NCBI GenBank assembly: GCA_003952965.2
Contig: CM025855.1
Coordinates: forward strand, 1,463,252-1,527,251
DNA: 64,000 bases
Source: Morella rubra
Taxonomy: Eukaryota; Streptophyta; Magnoliopsida; Fagales; Myricaceae
Reading direction: 5' to 3'
This document shows, piece by piece, positions 27,782 through 40,617 of this stretch. How positions within the stretch are numbered: the first letter of the stretch is position 1; the number at the start of each line of letters is the position of its first letter. The notes under the pieces are model-generated. The model had not been told where the DNA came from, searched no databases, and saw only the letters and a program-made list of their open reading frames with translations. The position numbers and the translations under genes are program-made.

Positions 27782-28038
27782 TACGGCTATATTTAGTTTG
27801 ATTTTTTTGAAAATATTTTTTTTATTTGTTTTGTTTGGAGAAAGTGTAAATTTTATTAGAATTAGTGAAAAATTTGTAAAAGTTATTGAAATTTGTAAAA
27901 AGTTGTTGGAGTCTGTAAAAAATTGTTAAAGTTTGTAAAAATGTATTGAAATTTGTAAAAAGCATCGAAATTCATGAAAACATGATTTTAAATTTTTTTT
28001 GAATTTTTTTTTTTCAGATCAAACCGAACATGGCCGTA
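27782..28038. mobile_element. MITE with internal approximately 21-bp subrepeats
   Basis: The ends are inverted: the left reads TACGGCTATATTTAGTTTGAT and the reverse complement of the right reads TACGGCCATGTTCGGTTTGA. TA lies at both outer edges. The interior (27,850-27,980) is a series of diverged units built on AAATTTGTAAAAAGTTATTG. There is no coding capacity. Confidence 0.6.
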
Positions 28039-30554
28039 GCTTTCGACATTGTCAAGCAGTTAGGCATAAGAGTCGGTGAGAAGAGTTTTAGTCAAATGTA
28101 ATCAAATATTGGCGAAGTAGTTGCACATTGATTTTTCCGTAAAATGCATGAAAAAAAAGTAAAAAGTAAGTAACAAAAATAGAAAGATCAATCAAAAGTG
28201 TCACGACAGTTAGTTACATAAACTAATGCTCCTCTGGTTCTTAGAACAGTATAGCTTCTCTTTTGAGGGCCGGGGTCCATTTTTTCTATTAAGAAAGGGA
28301 ATTCTTGGGCAGTCTTGCATCCCAAATTTTGAGAAAGAAATATTGAGGAAAAGTCTATAGTTCGCCCGGTAATTACAATATTTATCTCGATCTTTCAATT
28401 ATTAAAACAACGATTTATGTCTTTAATTTTTTAAAGTCTTTAATGTACGTCCTCTATTTAAATCAAGCGTAAAATCAAACGGAAAAAAATAAACAATGAT
28501 CGAAATACCTTTTAAGATAAAATTATTATAAATATTAAAAAAGAATTATTAAAAGAATATTGATATTAAAAAAAAAGGGTCTCCAAACTGGCCTTTAAAA
28601 ACCTGCATGACTCTGTTAATATGTCGCGCAACCCATAGTTTGAAGGTCATTTCTGGATAATTCCCTAATGAAAATTCTCTTGAACCGTTGGAGTTTATTG
28701 TCTAGAAGAGCGGTCGTTCTCGGTGTCTAGACTCTAGAGTGATATTTTTCCCATATGTATGCAGTGTAACATTGGGGTGTGGTTGTAGTGTCAAGTGTTT
28801 GGTTTCTCAGAGATTGGACTGCATAAGGGAAGCCTCAAGCCTGTTAGACTACGTCCGTGATGTTTGGATGTGGCGACTGGGGATCAAGGCTTAAGATTTC
28901 AAGCCCTGAATCCACTCTGATTTTTTTTTTTTCAAAGACAAATTAATTGCTACCAAATGGTTAACTAAAAGAAATGAGACGTGTGCGTATTTTAATTTTC
29001 CATTTTTATCAATAATGGACGGAAGTATTTTATCAGCGAATTTAGTGCTTCAGAAACCGTCGTCAAGATAGCCCTATTCTTGGTCCCGAGTTAGTAAACT
29101 GTGGGACCGAATGAAGTTGGGTCCATTTTATTGTAACGAACGTATTGGGATATTTGTTGGGATCCTCCACCCCATTTTATGCATGTTTTGTTTTATTAAT
29201 ATAACATAATATAATTTTCATTATTTTATACGTTTGAATGATATAATAGCGAAAACAGAGAGAGAAAGAAAGGATAAACAATGCTTTATCCACCCTCCCT
29301 TCTAGTAGTGGCAGTAGCTCTGGTTCCTCTCAAACTCACTCCCTCCCTCTCTTAGATATGTTATCAAGTGGCCAAAATCCCCAGTAAATCCCTCTGTCTA
29401 ATCACTTTTTGAGGTTTTGTTCCGATGGAATATACAACCGGCGTGGATGGCCTCTACAACATCTAGCAACCGTTGCTACCCTAGTTAATAGCTGATCAGA
29501 CGACGCATGGAGGCTCACACGCGCATATGGATCTCATGCGCTTGTCTTTCTTTCTCTCGGTCCAAGCTGCTTGCAAGTTTCTCTGATGGATACGCATTGT
29601 GCTCTTGGCCTCTATGCCTCTTGGCCGGTGAGTGGGGATACGCATGTGCGCGCGTTCTCTCACATACCCCTTGATTGTGTCCTCTCTTCCAGTTGCTAAT
29701 CTCGCCACCTCCGTCCGCCGTTGCCTTTCCTTTTTCGCTGCTTCTATCAACTTGCTACTATTTTGAGGGTTATTTGCACTTTTATGGGTATCTATGTATC
29801 CTTTTGACACTTTTGCACTTTTATGGAGGGTCAGACTAACTCTTTAGAACATGTAGCTAAACGTCCATAAATATTAATGAATTAGCTCTTATGAACTTTT
29901 TTTTTAAAAAAATGGTCATATGGATACAATCTTTCTTGGAAATAGATTTGGATTGGTTGAAAGCACTTCCACGACCTCTCCCCCAACCTGCTACTGGCCT
30001 GAAGGGCAATTTAAACCCCTTGTGTTCCTCGAAAAACAAAAACATTCTTTGCATTGTTGATAAACATATGACAGTGCTCACTACAAGGATGTCACGTCAC
30101 GATTCATGTATTCCATATTCTATCAACTTGATTTAGTCATAAAAGTTCTTTCCTCTTGTGAATCTTGGTTCCGTAATTTGGAGGCACGAATCTCTTTTCT
30201 AGGATAACATGTACATGATAAGAAGAACTGCTACCAAAAATTCTCATCGTGCGGTTTTGTTAAGGCAATTCTAAGTGCATGGAGCAGCATGAGAGTTGAT
30301 ATGTGAGTTCCATTTTCTTTACTGTTGATCAGAAGCGATGCAATTACAACTGATGAGAACAACTGCTTAAATCACATAGCAAGGGCAGACTTACACCAAA
30401 ACTGAAAATGTACACATAAATGTGCTAGAGTAGATCTGTGAACTTTAATGTTTTTGGTGCGGAATTCCCTTCCATATTCATAGACAAGACATGAAACACA
30501 CAGTCGATGAACATGTAGCATGTATCCACATTCTTGATCTTGTTTTATGAATGG
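28039..30554. other. Intergenic DNA up to the assembly gap
   Basis: Positions 28,348-28,560 are a diverged copy of the dispersed repeat at 12,387-12,620. A reading frame at 29,496-29,810 (minus) has no recognisable motif. The stretch just before the gap could contain the upstream region of the PLATZ gene, but no exon is identifiable. Confidence 0.4.
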
Positions 30555-31554
30555 NNNNNNNNNNNNNNNNNNNNNNNNNNNNNNNNNNNNNNNNNNNNNN
30601 NNNNNNNNNNNNNNNNNNNNNNNNNNNNNNNNNNNNNNNNNNNNNNNNNNNNNNNNNNNNNNNNNNNNNNNNNNNNNNNNNNNNNNNNNNNNNNNNNNNN
30701 NNNNNNNNNNNNNNNNNNNNNNNNNNNNNNNNNNNNNNNNNNNNNNNNNNNNNNNNNNNNNNNNNNNNNNNNNNNNNNNNNNNNNNNNNNNNNNNNNNNN
30801 NNNNNNNNNNNNNNNNNNNNNNNNNNNNNNNNNNNNNNNNNNNNNNNNNNNNNNNNNNNNNNNNNNNNNNNNNNNNNNNNNNNNNNNNNNNNNNNNNNNN
30901 NNNNNNNNNNNNNNNNNNNNNNNNNNNNNNNNNNNNNNNNNNNNNNNNNNNNNNNNNNNNNNNNNNNNNNNNNNNNNNNNNNNNNNNNNNNNNNNNNNNN
31001 NNNNNNNNNNNNNNNNNNNNNNNNNNNNNNNNNNNNNNNNNNNNNNNNNNNNNNNNNNNNNNNNNNNNNNNNNNNNNNNNNNNNNNNNNNNNNNNNNNNN
31101 NNNNNNNNNNNNNNNNNNNNNNNNNNNNNNNNNNNNNNNNNNNNNNNNNNNNNNNNNNNNNNNNNNNNNNNNNNNNNNNNNNNNNNNNNNNNNNNNNNNN
31201 NNNNNNNNNNNNNNNNNNNNNNNNNNNNNNNNNNNNNNNNNNNNNNNNNNNNNNNNNNNNNNNNNNNNNNNNNNNNNNNNNNNNNNNNNNNNNNNNNNNN
31301 NNNNNNNNNNNNNNNNNNNNNNNNNNNNNNNNNNNNNNNNNNNNNNNNNNNNNNNNNNNNNNNNNNNNNNNNNNNNNNNNNNNNNNNNNNNNNNNNNNNN
31401 NNNNNNNNNNNNNNNNNNNNNNNNNNNNNNNNNNNNNNNNNNNNNNNNNNNNNNNNNNNNNNNNNNNNNNNNNNNNNNNNNNNNNNNNNNNNNNNNNNNN
31501 NNNNNNNNNNNNNNNNNNNNNNNNNNNNNNNNNNNNNNNNNNNNNNNNNNNNNN
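30555..31554. other. Assembly gap of exactly 1000 N
   Basis: The run of N is exactly 1000 bases long, which indicates a placeholder for a gap of unknown size. It removes the 5' end of the PLATZ gene. Confidence 0.99.
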
Positions 31555-32967
31555 TGAAGAAGAAACCAAGTGCCGCTATGCGCGGCGCTTCCAAAAACAA
31601 GCTTCTTTGTTCAATGCAAGGTTCATGCGGATTCTCACAAGAGTGAATGCAATATGTACTGCTTGGACTGCAATAACGGGGCCCTTTGCTCTCTTTGCCT
31701 TGCTTCTCATAGAGACCACCGGGCTATTCAGGTACGGGTTTCCGAGATTCTGCAACTGGTTTTATTCGCCGCTCAATAAGAATAGATGTTTAAGAGGTTC
31801 ATAATTGGTCCATCACATGGGGGATTCAACTAGCTGAACAAGGTGAAATCTTAATCTACCACACTACATTGTCCATACTACCTAACTTCCATAGCCCTCA
31901 AAGTGCACATGGAGATTTTTCGATCCTACCAATGACATGTGGTTTTGGGGACCGAAGCCTCTACTTTCCAAGTGCCTCGATCGGTCTCCTTTTCTCTTTC
32001 TTAATTCTGATATTTAATAAGAATTCTTCTCTTTTTTGTGTCTGTGTTTTTTGTTTTCCTTTTTTTCTTTCCTTTCCCCCTGAGACTGTTGATTGCTGAA
32101 ATTTGTGATGGATTTTGTTGGTGTGTTTTGCAGATAAGGAGATCATCATATCATGATGTGATAAGGGTGTCTGAGATTCAGAAATATTTGGACATTGCAG
32201 GTGTCCAGACATACATAATAAACAGTGCCAGAATTGTGTTCTTGAATGAAAGGCCTCAGCCTAGGCCTGGAAAAGGTGTTACAAATACCTGCAAAGTCTG
32301 TGAGCGAAGTCTCCTTGATTCCTTCAGCTTCTGCTCACTCGGTTGCAAGGTACAGCACAATTATTACTCCATTTCTTTGTTCTTATGGTGGGTGGGTCCT
32401 ACAGTCTCTTTCTGTATTTCTTTCATGCATTCCTCCAATTTAGAACCGTATATTTAATATCTAAAATTTAATACATTTTCTTATTTTTTTTCCCCCAAGA
32501 ATTAAAACGGGTGTCCTTTCTATACTGATATTGCTTTTTGGTAAATAAATATCTTCATTTTCGGTTAAAAAAAAAACAAAGGGAAACATTCTAAACGCGC
32601 CACATTGAATTTTAGCATACCTACAGATACTTTAAATATCGGCCATTGATGTTCTTGGATTTTTGGGTTTGGTAGGAAAACGAGTGCGAGACACTCATGA
32701 GTTTTGACTATTTTTTTTTTCTTGTAACATTTATATCAGATTGTTGGGACATCAAAGAACTTTCGGAAAAAGAAAATGTGCATGGAGACTGAAGGATCAG
32801 ACACCGAAGGTTCATTGAATGGCATTCGAAATGGATATGCAAAAAGCAAAATTCAGAGCTTTTCACCATCGACGCCACCTCCAACGTCCGTGAGTTACAG
32901 AACTGCGAAGAGGAGGAAGGGAGTTCCCCATAGGTCTCCAATGGGAGGCCTTATTATTGAATACTGA
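31555..32967 (+). CDS. PLATZ-family zinc-binding protein, 5' end lost in gap
   Basis: PLATZ proteins are plant-specific, zinc-dependent DNA-binding proteins that bind A/T-rich DNA and usually repress transcription in the nucleus. Visible exons are 31555-31731 (partial), 32134-32349 and 32740-32967, all joined in phase 0 with GT..AG introns. The first zinc cluster is [12 protein letters not shown] then CLDC, CSLC and HRDH. The second is [19 protein letters not shown]. Between them lie [20 protein letters not shown] and [16 protein letters not shown], hallmark PLATZ sequence. The C-terminal tail is Ser/Pro-rich with basic [11 protein letters not shown], a possible nuclear signal, ending GGLIIEY. 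The start codon lies in or before the gap. The few residues next to the gap ([12 protein letters not shown]) deviate from the usual PWL motif, perhaps because the gap edge is poorly sequenced. Confidence 0.92.
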
Positions 32968-33400
32968 GACAAAGCTAATGGTTTTCACTTAGCCATATAC
33001 CGCAAAACACCACAATGCAGCTAGCTGCTGCCTTCCAATGGACGCCGCCGCAGCGTTAGGAATCATGTGTATTATGTCACAAAGTTATAACATCTGAGCC
33101 TTGTAGAAGGCCGGTGTTACAAGTCAAAGCTTGATGATGTATAGGGACAATAATGTGAAAAATGATGCGAAATTGAAAAAAAAAAAAAAAACAAAAAAAA
33201 ATTGGGGCTCATGAGAGCATGCAATGGGTAGCAAGGAATAGTTATAGTTTGATCATCTATAGTTATTTTCGATATTAAATGTATATACAAGTTTGTAGAG
33301 AGAGTTTGTAGTGTGAAAATCAAATGAATAAAAATGCTATATAGGTGTTTTGATACTAGAGAGAATACAAGTCATTGATCTTTCTCATGGCAGGTCCGAG
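32968..33400 (+). other. 3' untranslated region of the PLATZ gene
   Basis: Sequence after the stop contains poly(A)-signal-like AATGAATAAAAATG at about 33,323-33,336 and an A-rich tract at 33,175-33,200. The transcript end is an estimate. Confidence 0.35.
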
Positions 33401-35405
33401 GTTTGCCCTTCTGCATATGGCGTCCGACAAAGCATGCATATATGTTTGGTTGTCGAGAAAAAAAATGTCAAACAAGACAGATCAGAGCGGTCGGAAAAAA
33501 AGTGTCCGAGGTAAATCATACAGTCTCGGAAGTTGGTTTGATTGGTGAGTTTCTTGGATCTAGACTTCTAGTCGCAGGAGTACTTGGGTCTGCTTCAGAA
33601 TTTGAGGAAAGAACCCAAGTTGGTTTTCATATGGTTTTCTACGCAGTGCCTTCGCCTTTTAGCCTACGTAATCTCCAAAACACACGGACTCCACAGTACT
33701 TTAAGAGTCTTCTTTCGCACGTTTTACGCAACACAATAATTTCCTACAAGTTATGATAAGTATTAAATTGGGATGTAGTGGTAACTTTTAGGAGTTACCG
33801 GCCGCCCTTGCTATAATTAGAAAGAGTTATTTGCTATAGAGATTGAGGTTAGAAAAGACAAAATCGAGATTGGGTATCTCCATTAATATTTAAGAAAAAA
33901 ATTAAGACCAAAAAAGGGTGTGCTATCTTAATTAGATCGAGCATGTTGAGCAAATTGTAGAAGCAAATTACAGCATTTATAATAAGGAACTTAATTATCT
34001 TCCAAAGTTGAGCAATTGATAACAATATGCTAAAAATGTAGAAAAATTATGAACACGTCAATGCCGCCTAATATTTAGTTGTTTTAATCAGCCAATTAGT
34101 AAATCATACATTAAATATAGTTGGTATTAATTAATCAAATCTCACTAATCATTTAACACATTTTTTTTGTATTTAAGAGGATCCAATGAGTTTCCTTCTT
34201 ACATAATGAGATATTTTAATGTTACCACTTTATAATTAAGATTAAGATCCTTTATAATTTCTTATTCAAATTATATTATGTAATTTAAATAGAGTTAGAA
34301 ATAACATGTAAACTCCGTTGTACTCATGCTACCTGAAAATTACGGTATAGTGTGAAAAATACGGAAATTTTAAGTGTAAGTTATAAAAAGTTTGGTAGTG
34401 TGAAGTAGAATTTTAAAAAAAATTTATAATCATTAAATTTAAAATATTATTTTTTCCAATAGATTTAAGTAATAAACTTTAAATATATGAAAAGCACGAG
34501 TAACTTTATTCTCTCTTTTCATAATGATGCCATCTATTTGATTGTCACTCAAAAGAAATGGATTCCCACGCGATTCTAATTTCTTACACGAAATCAATAA
34601 AAATAAATATTTTTATTGAAAAAAAAAAGGCACTGAGAAAAAAAAGTGCCGCCATGAAAGCTGAGTCATAGACTTTTGTACTCTCTGGAAGCTCCTGACG
34701 TTGACGCGTACTGTGTGCTCTGTCTTCTGGACGAAAGTGTCTTCTGCAATTTACCGGTAATACCGGTAAAGAGGAACCACTTTTTTCTAAAGCCTCTGGA
34801 TGAAAGTGACGGAGTACACGCCGCCCCTGCTACTGTGACGTACAGGAAAATTGCCCCGTTCCTTTCTTTCCGCCTTTTAGAACCTCTAATCGAGTGCCAC
34901 GCGTCCCATTAGTCGCAATAATTGTCCCTTTTGGCAGCTCTCAGCCGTCCATTTTGCTGCGCATCAGAAGGCATCTTTTTTTGCGCTGTACTTTGTTGAA
35001 AAACAATTATTTTAATGTCTTTGGAAAATGAAAGTTTCGTATTAAAATACATTCAAAAGGAAAAAGGTTGGGGATAGGATATGTACTGGGTTCTTGTTGG
35101 TAGTTGGCGGTGGCCAAAGGCCAAGAACATTGATTTAATTACACATTAATTATGTGAATAATGGTAGTCAATTTGAAGTGCAATTTAATCCTTGAATTAT
35201 TAACAAATTTGAATTTTTCAACATAAAAAAGATTTGTTTTTTTTCCTTCTTCTTATTTCAAGCTTCAAGTTTCTAATTTTTTCTTTTCTATGATGAGAAG
35301 AAATAAGTACGATAAATTCACAAGGGTGAAACTTATTTAATGGGCAAATAAATTTCAGATTGGTACAATTTCAAACCACACAGGTCAGGTAAATTTAGTT
35401 TTACA
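33401..35405. other. Intergenic DNA downstream of the PLATZ gene
   Basis: No gene is supported. An open stretch at 34,676-34,912 is GC-richer than its surroundings and contains the short palindromic word ACCGGTAATACCGGT, but matches no family I know. Confidence 0.35.
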
Positions 35406-35406
35406 C

Positions 35407-35600
35407 TTAAGGTGTGTTTGAGTATTAAAATTTTATGGTATTGAAATTAGTAAAAGAGTGAAGTGAGAAATGATTTAAATGAATTTTTTATATTTATTAT
35501 AGTGAAAAGTAATAATTTGATAGAGAGAAATTATATTGTAATTATTTTATTATGTTAAAATTTTAGAAATCTTAAAATTTTTTAAACAAACACACTCTTA
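35407..35600. mobile_element. MITE (PIF/Harbinger-type), well-preserved copy
   Basis: The element spans 35,410-35,597 between TTA duplications (35,407-35,409 and 35,598-35,600). The ends read AGGTGTGTTTGAGTATTAAA and, on the reverse strand, GAGTGTGTTTGTTTAAAAAA. Internal blocks are shared with the degraded copy at 13,591-13,826. It is non-coding. Confidence 0.72.
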
Positions 35601-38600
35601 AGGACTTACTCAAGGCAAATTCTGAAAATTAGTATTGGGGCCCAAACAACAATAACAAATTTAATGAGGTTACTAAAAAATTTCAAAAAAGAATGTCTAA
35701 GAAAACACTCTTTTCTTGTTCTTTGGGGACTGGAGGGGACCACGACCCCACTAAACTGAATTTTCGGCTAATATTCAATCTCCATGTAATTACATGATTT
35801 AATAATTGATGGGTTATTTTTTGGCAACTTGAACAATGAGACCAAACCCGAAAAGTCATTTATAATATATGAGAATATTTTGTATTAGTTGTAACATATT
35901 TCTGAAAAAAAAAATGGTAGTTGCAATATATTAATAAATATGATTAAGATGTCATCATAATATAGGTTAACTTTAGGAGGATGCACACATGAGAACGCGA
36001 CAGGTGTTTGGTACGAAACTCATGGTTCATCCCAGCTGGGTGCATCATGTGTTCCTTGAAACATGTAAAATAATTCCACTAAAAAAAGAAATTATTGCCA
36101 TTTAAACAATTTTTGTTAAAGGAAACTGGACAATGTATAAGCAGCCTTTTTAAAGGAAAACATTAATCAGTTATCGGTTAAGTCTATAACCAGGGTGGGT
36201 TAGACATTTAACATTTGACATAGGACAAAAATGTTCTGTAAATTGCAACAGATATGTTAGTAATATTTATTTAAACCTAAAATAAAGGGAATAGCCCCCA
36301 AAAAACAGTCACATTGATGGGTACATCTTGTTTTTCTTTGGGGTTTGTGGTATTCATTAACATTCCATACAAAATTGATCAGAAAAAAGTATTTGATTTA
36401 AACCCAGAGGATAGTTAGGTGGACAGGATGCATCTCGGACGGCGTGGATCAAAATTACGATTTTAGGTTCGATTTTCATCTAAATTAAACTGTTGATTTA
36501 AGTGAAAAGTCGTGAAGCGTGAACTACTCTGTTATAGTTTATCTATATACTATATAAACTCATTCTGATAGAATTACCGTGCAGGGTTCACTCCGATAGA
36601 GTTTACCTATACACTAAATGATTAGTTTCTTTTAATCTGAGTTTCGTAGACAGTTGATATATTTTGTCACTATTTTGCCCATTCCTATATTTATTAGGCT
36701 AAATATTGAACAAAAACTCCAATAAATTCGAAAATGTTAATTTTTTTTTTTTTTATTTTGTTGATTTCTTCAATTTCCGTAAACTTAAGTTCAATGGTAG
36801 TGTTGATTTACATTGATACCACCTTGACTAGTTAGCAGATTCCTGGTCATACCTACCAGTAGTGCTATAGATTCCTCCGTTTTTGTCTTTTTTTTTTTTT
36901 AATTAAAAATACCGTATGGTCATTTTCGGGTGCTTTGTCCAGATGGATGATGATAATGCAAGTAGGTATCCTAGAAACCCTCCAAGAAATTTTGGATTAG
37001 ACTAAAATTATATATGTACAAGTTAATATATAATAAGCACTGCCTTAATTCGCTTCCGGCCAGAAAGGAAGTGCAGCTAGCACCAATTTATATGCTTAAT
37101 TAAGAAGTATTTGTTCGGTTACCCACTAAGTCTCATACAGCAAGAAACTATCTTTATTGCGTTTAGATTGACCCAGAAGGAACAGCTCCTAATTAAGCCT
37201 GCAGGCAGGACCAGGTGCAGTGAGCAAGATGCCAAGATCGCATGAGGCCTAAGGGGAACGGGGAATCAGGAATGTTAACTCTCATGCTTGGGCGTGTCAT
37301 TGAAATAGAAACGTCCAATCTGTGCTTTTGTTATACTTTGCGTAAAAGAATAGGACTCTCATACCCCAAGTTGGAGTGGCAATGATGGGAGGATAACGAG
37401 GCCAACTTGGTCTTTGTGCGATGGGTTTAGATCAAATAAAAAAAATGCATCAATCAGACACTTGAATTTGGACCACAATTCGAATATTAATCAAGTAAAA
37501 AACCCGTTCGCAGACAATGAGATTCAAACTCATGTGCACTCGCTAAATACAATTCAATGAGAGTGAGAAGCCCATCATTCCAACAATTGAGTTCTTTTAT
37601 TATACTTTGTACAAATAGAATGCGAAATTGAATATGTCGAGTTTGACGAATTCAACTGTCACCATTTGAAAATGTGATAAATGTTGAGTTGGTCAAATAT
37701 GATTCCTTCAATTGGGATGAAGGGTGAAGCTTTTAAAAATTGCATAAAATCCTGACATTAGCAACAAAGCCTCCATAATACGTTCTTAGCTCAGCAATGA
37801 CAACTTCCAACCAGCCACAAGAAAAAAGACTAATTAAGTTGCAGTCCCATACCAATTGGTCAAAAGCAATATGCAGAATAGTTCCACCATGACTCCTCTA
37901 TACTTCATTCTGAAGAGAAGGACGACAACAAAATAAGATTTCTGCTTGCTCTAGTTGCTGCTTCTTATCCTTAGCCAAGACGCGCACAGTTTCAGGTACT
38001 CATCAATCCCTTTAGTGGGATCCTCAGCATTATCTCTGAGATATGCTCTATGTCATCCCACGGATTCTTTGGCAACCGTATTTGTTCCTTCTCTTTTGGT
38101 CCACTTGCTCCACCATAAGAACTATCTACGGCTCTAAAGGATAGGGGTGGGGGAAGGGGGGGTCCCACTTTTGATGAAACTTGCCTAAGCCATTATGTCA
38201 ATTAGTTCAGAACCCTTCAGCATATGATGGTGATGTCCAATAAGTAATGCCAAGAAGCTGCACATAGCAAGTCCACCATTATTTCTCGACTTACATTAAT
38301 TGGCTAGTCTTCTGTTAGGTTACCCACATCACCAGCTTAGTTTGTATCCACTTGCCATTTCACATTTGCACCACCAAAATTATATGTATCAGCCCTGTAT
38401 GTATTGTGGGAAGATTCATACCTGCAGCGTGCCTCTCTAAGGACAAAAAACAAACACCTAATCCTCTCTCTGGAAAAATATATAATAGACCAAAATTTTG
38501 TTTATTTTAATTGAAATGAAAGCAAAAGACAAAAAAAAGAGGAGAAAATGGAGAAGAGAAGTTGAAAGTATCTTTTGGTGGGGGTGGGGGGTGTTTCCTT

Positions 38601-40610
38601 TTAAAATGTGTGGTGTGGAACATATAAGGACAGTCTTATTCTAATTGAATCGAAGTCAGCTTTGACTGCTCTGATAACCCTAATGTTCTTAGTCATACAA
38701 AGCTAACCATTCAATAAGTGGAAAATTCACTTTTTTTTTCTTGACCATTAACTTGTTTTCTTGACCAATAATTCTGAAAGGTTATTCTTCTCTCTTCCCC
38801 TCCACCCTTCCTTTGTTCTGGCGTGTAAGTTTGGGAATAATTTGAATAAGAGTTCTATCAAACTTGCGATGATTCTTCTCTTAACTTACCCCCTTTCCCA
38901 ATCCAAGAAAGGAAAAGCTCAACACTCCCAAAGAAAGAAAGAGGGGTTCATATCTCCCAAGAACCTTTTAGTTTGATTGCACTTCTTCTACCTTTTAAGA
39001 AAGTTGAAATATGAAGAAGATGTAGGGGAAATAATTGAATAAATAGTACATCCCTAGATTCCAGAGAGAAAAGCCAAATACCAAATATTGTCCTAGAATT
39101 GGTAATCTTGGTAGCTAAAGTAATATTTAGGGTGTATCAGGCTTGTCTATTTGATTTTGGCACTTTTGAAGAATGCCAGAAAATAGACTATATCCTAACG
39201 CTACATGACTAACACCATAATTGACTGATACCAAACAAATTATAACACATGTTGTGAAGGCTCCATTTGGGACTCATAATTTTGAAAAGAAAGTCTGTCT
39301 TTCCAAGATAACTAGCCTTTTTCCTGCCTACCACCATTTGGGTCTGAATGGATAGCGTTTTTTGTGTAAACAAGATAAAAATTTCTTTTAAATTTACCAA
39401 AACATAGAAGTTGCTTCCCTGAATTTTGTACAAATTCTGGCCCTGTCTGAAATATAAAAGAGAAATGTACATGCAATAGGCCAAAAGCGTGAAAAATATC
39501 ATATAGTCCTTCTGAGGTCCATGAGAAATGGGAATCCGGATAGTCAGTCTCCCAGCTTGGGAACGAACACAAGGCAGGCAGGCATGCTGGCATTTTGGAG
39601 TTTACTATCAGCCCAAAATATCAAAGAAACAGCCAAAATCCAGGCAGAAGTTTACTATTGTTCAATTATGCATGCTATCCCAGTTTGGTTTCTCCAATTG
39701 GATCAGGTATCAATGACCAAACTGGACCCTCTGTTCCAGCTCTATGGAGAAGGTATATCTGGATATTTAGACCATATATAGTTTGGAACATTGTGTATTT
39801 TCTTTTATCTCTTTTTGCATACTTTAATTAGGCACTTGGGAGCATTTATTGAAAAGGGTTTGGCTAACTACTTCACCCATATTACTGTAGTGCATCTTAA
39901 GTGCTTGTTGTACATTCTCTGTTCAGGTTTCCCTTTTCAACTGCAGGCTCATTTGTCTCATCAGAACCAAAGACTCAGAACTGGACTTCCACGGGAGCCA
40001 AGAGAGACTAGAGCAAACATAAAGTATGACGCTGAGATAAGACTGCGAACAAAAAACTATGACGCTGAAAGATGGGGCTGAACAGATGGATTTCTAAATC
40101 GGGTAAGAAGTCCAGTAGTCTAATTTTCTTCCCACACGGAAACATGAGAGCAACGTTGGTTTGTTGGAACCAAAAACATTCAATGCTGCTGCTATTTGTC
40201 AAAGGTAGGAAGAACAAGATTATCAAGAAACACCGTGTCAGTACCATAGCCAATCTGAGCCGTGAAACACTCACCGATTTGAATCATCTGGCAATCGTTT
40301 TCTAAGGCTGTCAGAAGAAAAGATTGACATCAAGGAGTTGCCACTCCTGCATGTTTGGTATTTCATTGACATATTTCACAAAAGTCGAGAATTTATGAGT
40401 GCTTGACTACGGGCAGTTCCTCCTGTCATGGCAAATTAAGCAAATGATAAAATGTGCTTCTGGGTATTCTGATGCCCTGTAAGTTTCACGACACTATGTT
40501 GAGATTTTCAAAGCCTGAGCAATTTTATTGCCGGGATAAAAATAAATACTACAATTGAATGTATAGGTACAAAGATATGAATAAAGCAAACAATGTAGAG
40601 GGGCCAAGGG
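35601..40610. other. Five kilobases of intergenic DNA
   Basis: I see no supported gene on either strand. Reading frames near 37,955-38,137, 39,209-39,593 and 39,521-40,305 lack recognisable motifs and splice structure. Region 40,400-40,610 is probably the 3' untranslated region of the minus-strand pfkB gene. Confidence 0.4.
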
Positions 40611-40617
40611 GAACCGA

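Noticed and set aside
30478-31804. Long open frames of 336-417 residues on both strands around 31 kb
   Set aside because: They run through the 1000-N gap and consist almost entirely of unknown residues.
33403-33756. 117-residue plus-strand open frame after the PLATZ gene
   Set aside because: No recognisable motif, composition like intergenic DNA, no splice context.
37955-38137. Possible small hydrophobic peptide on the plus strand
   Set aside because: Random-looking frame; the reverse strand is no better; no conserved feature seen.
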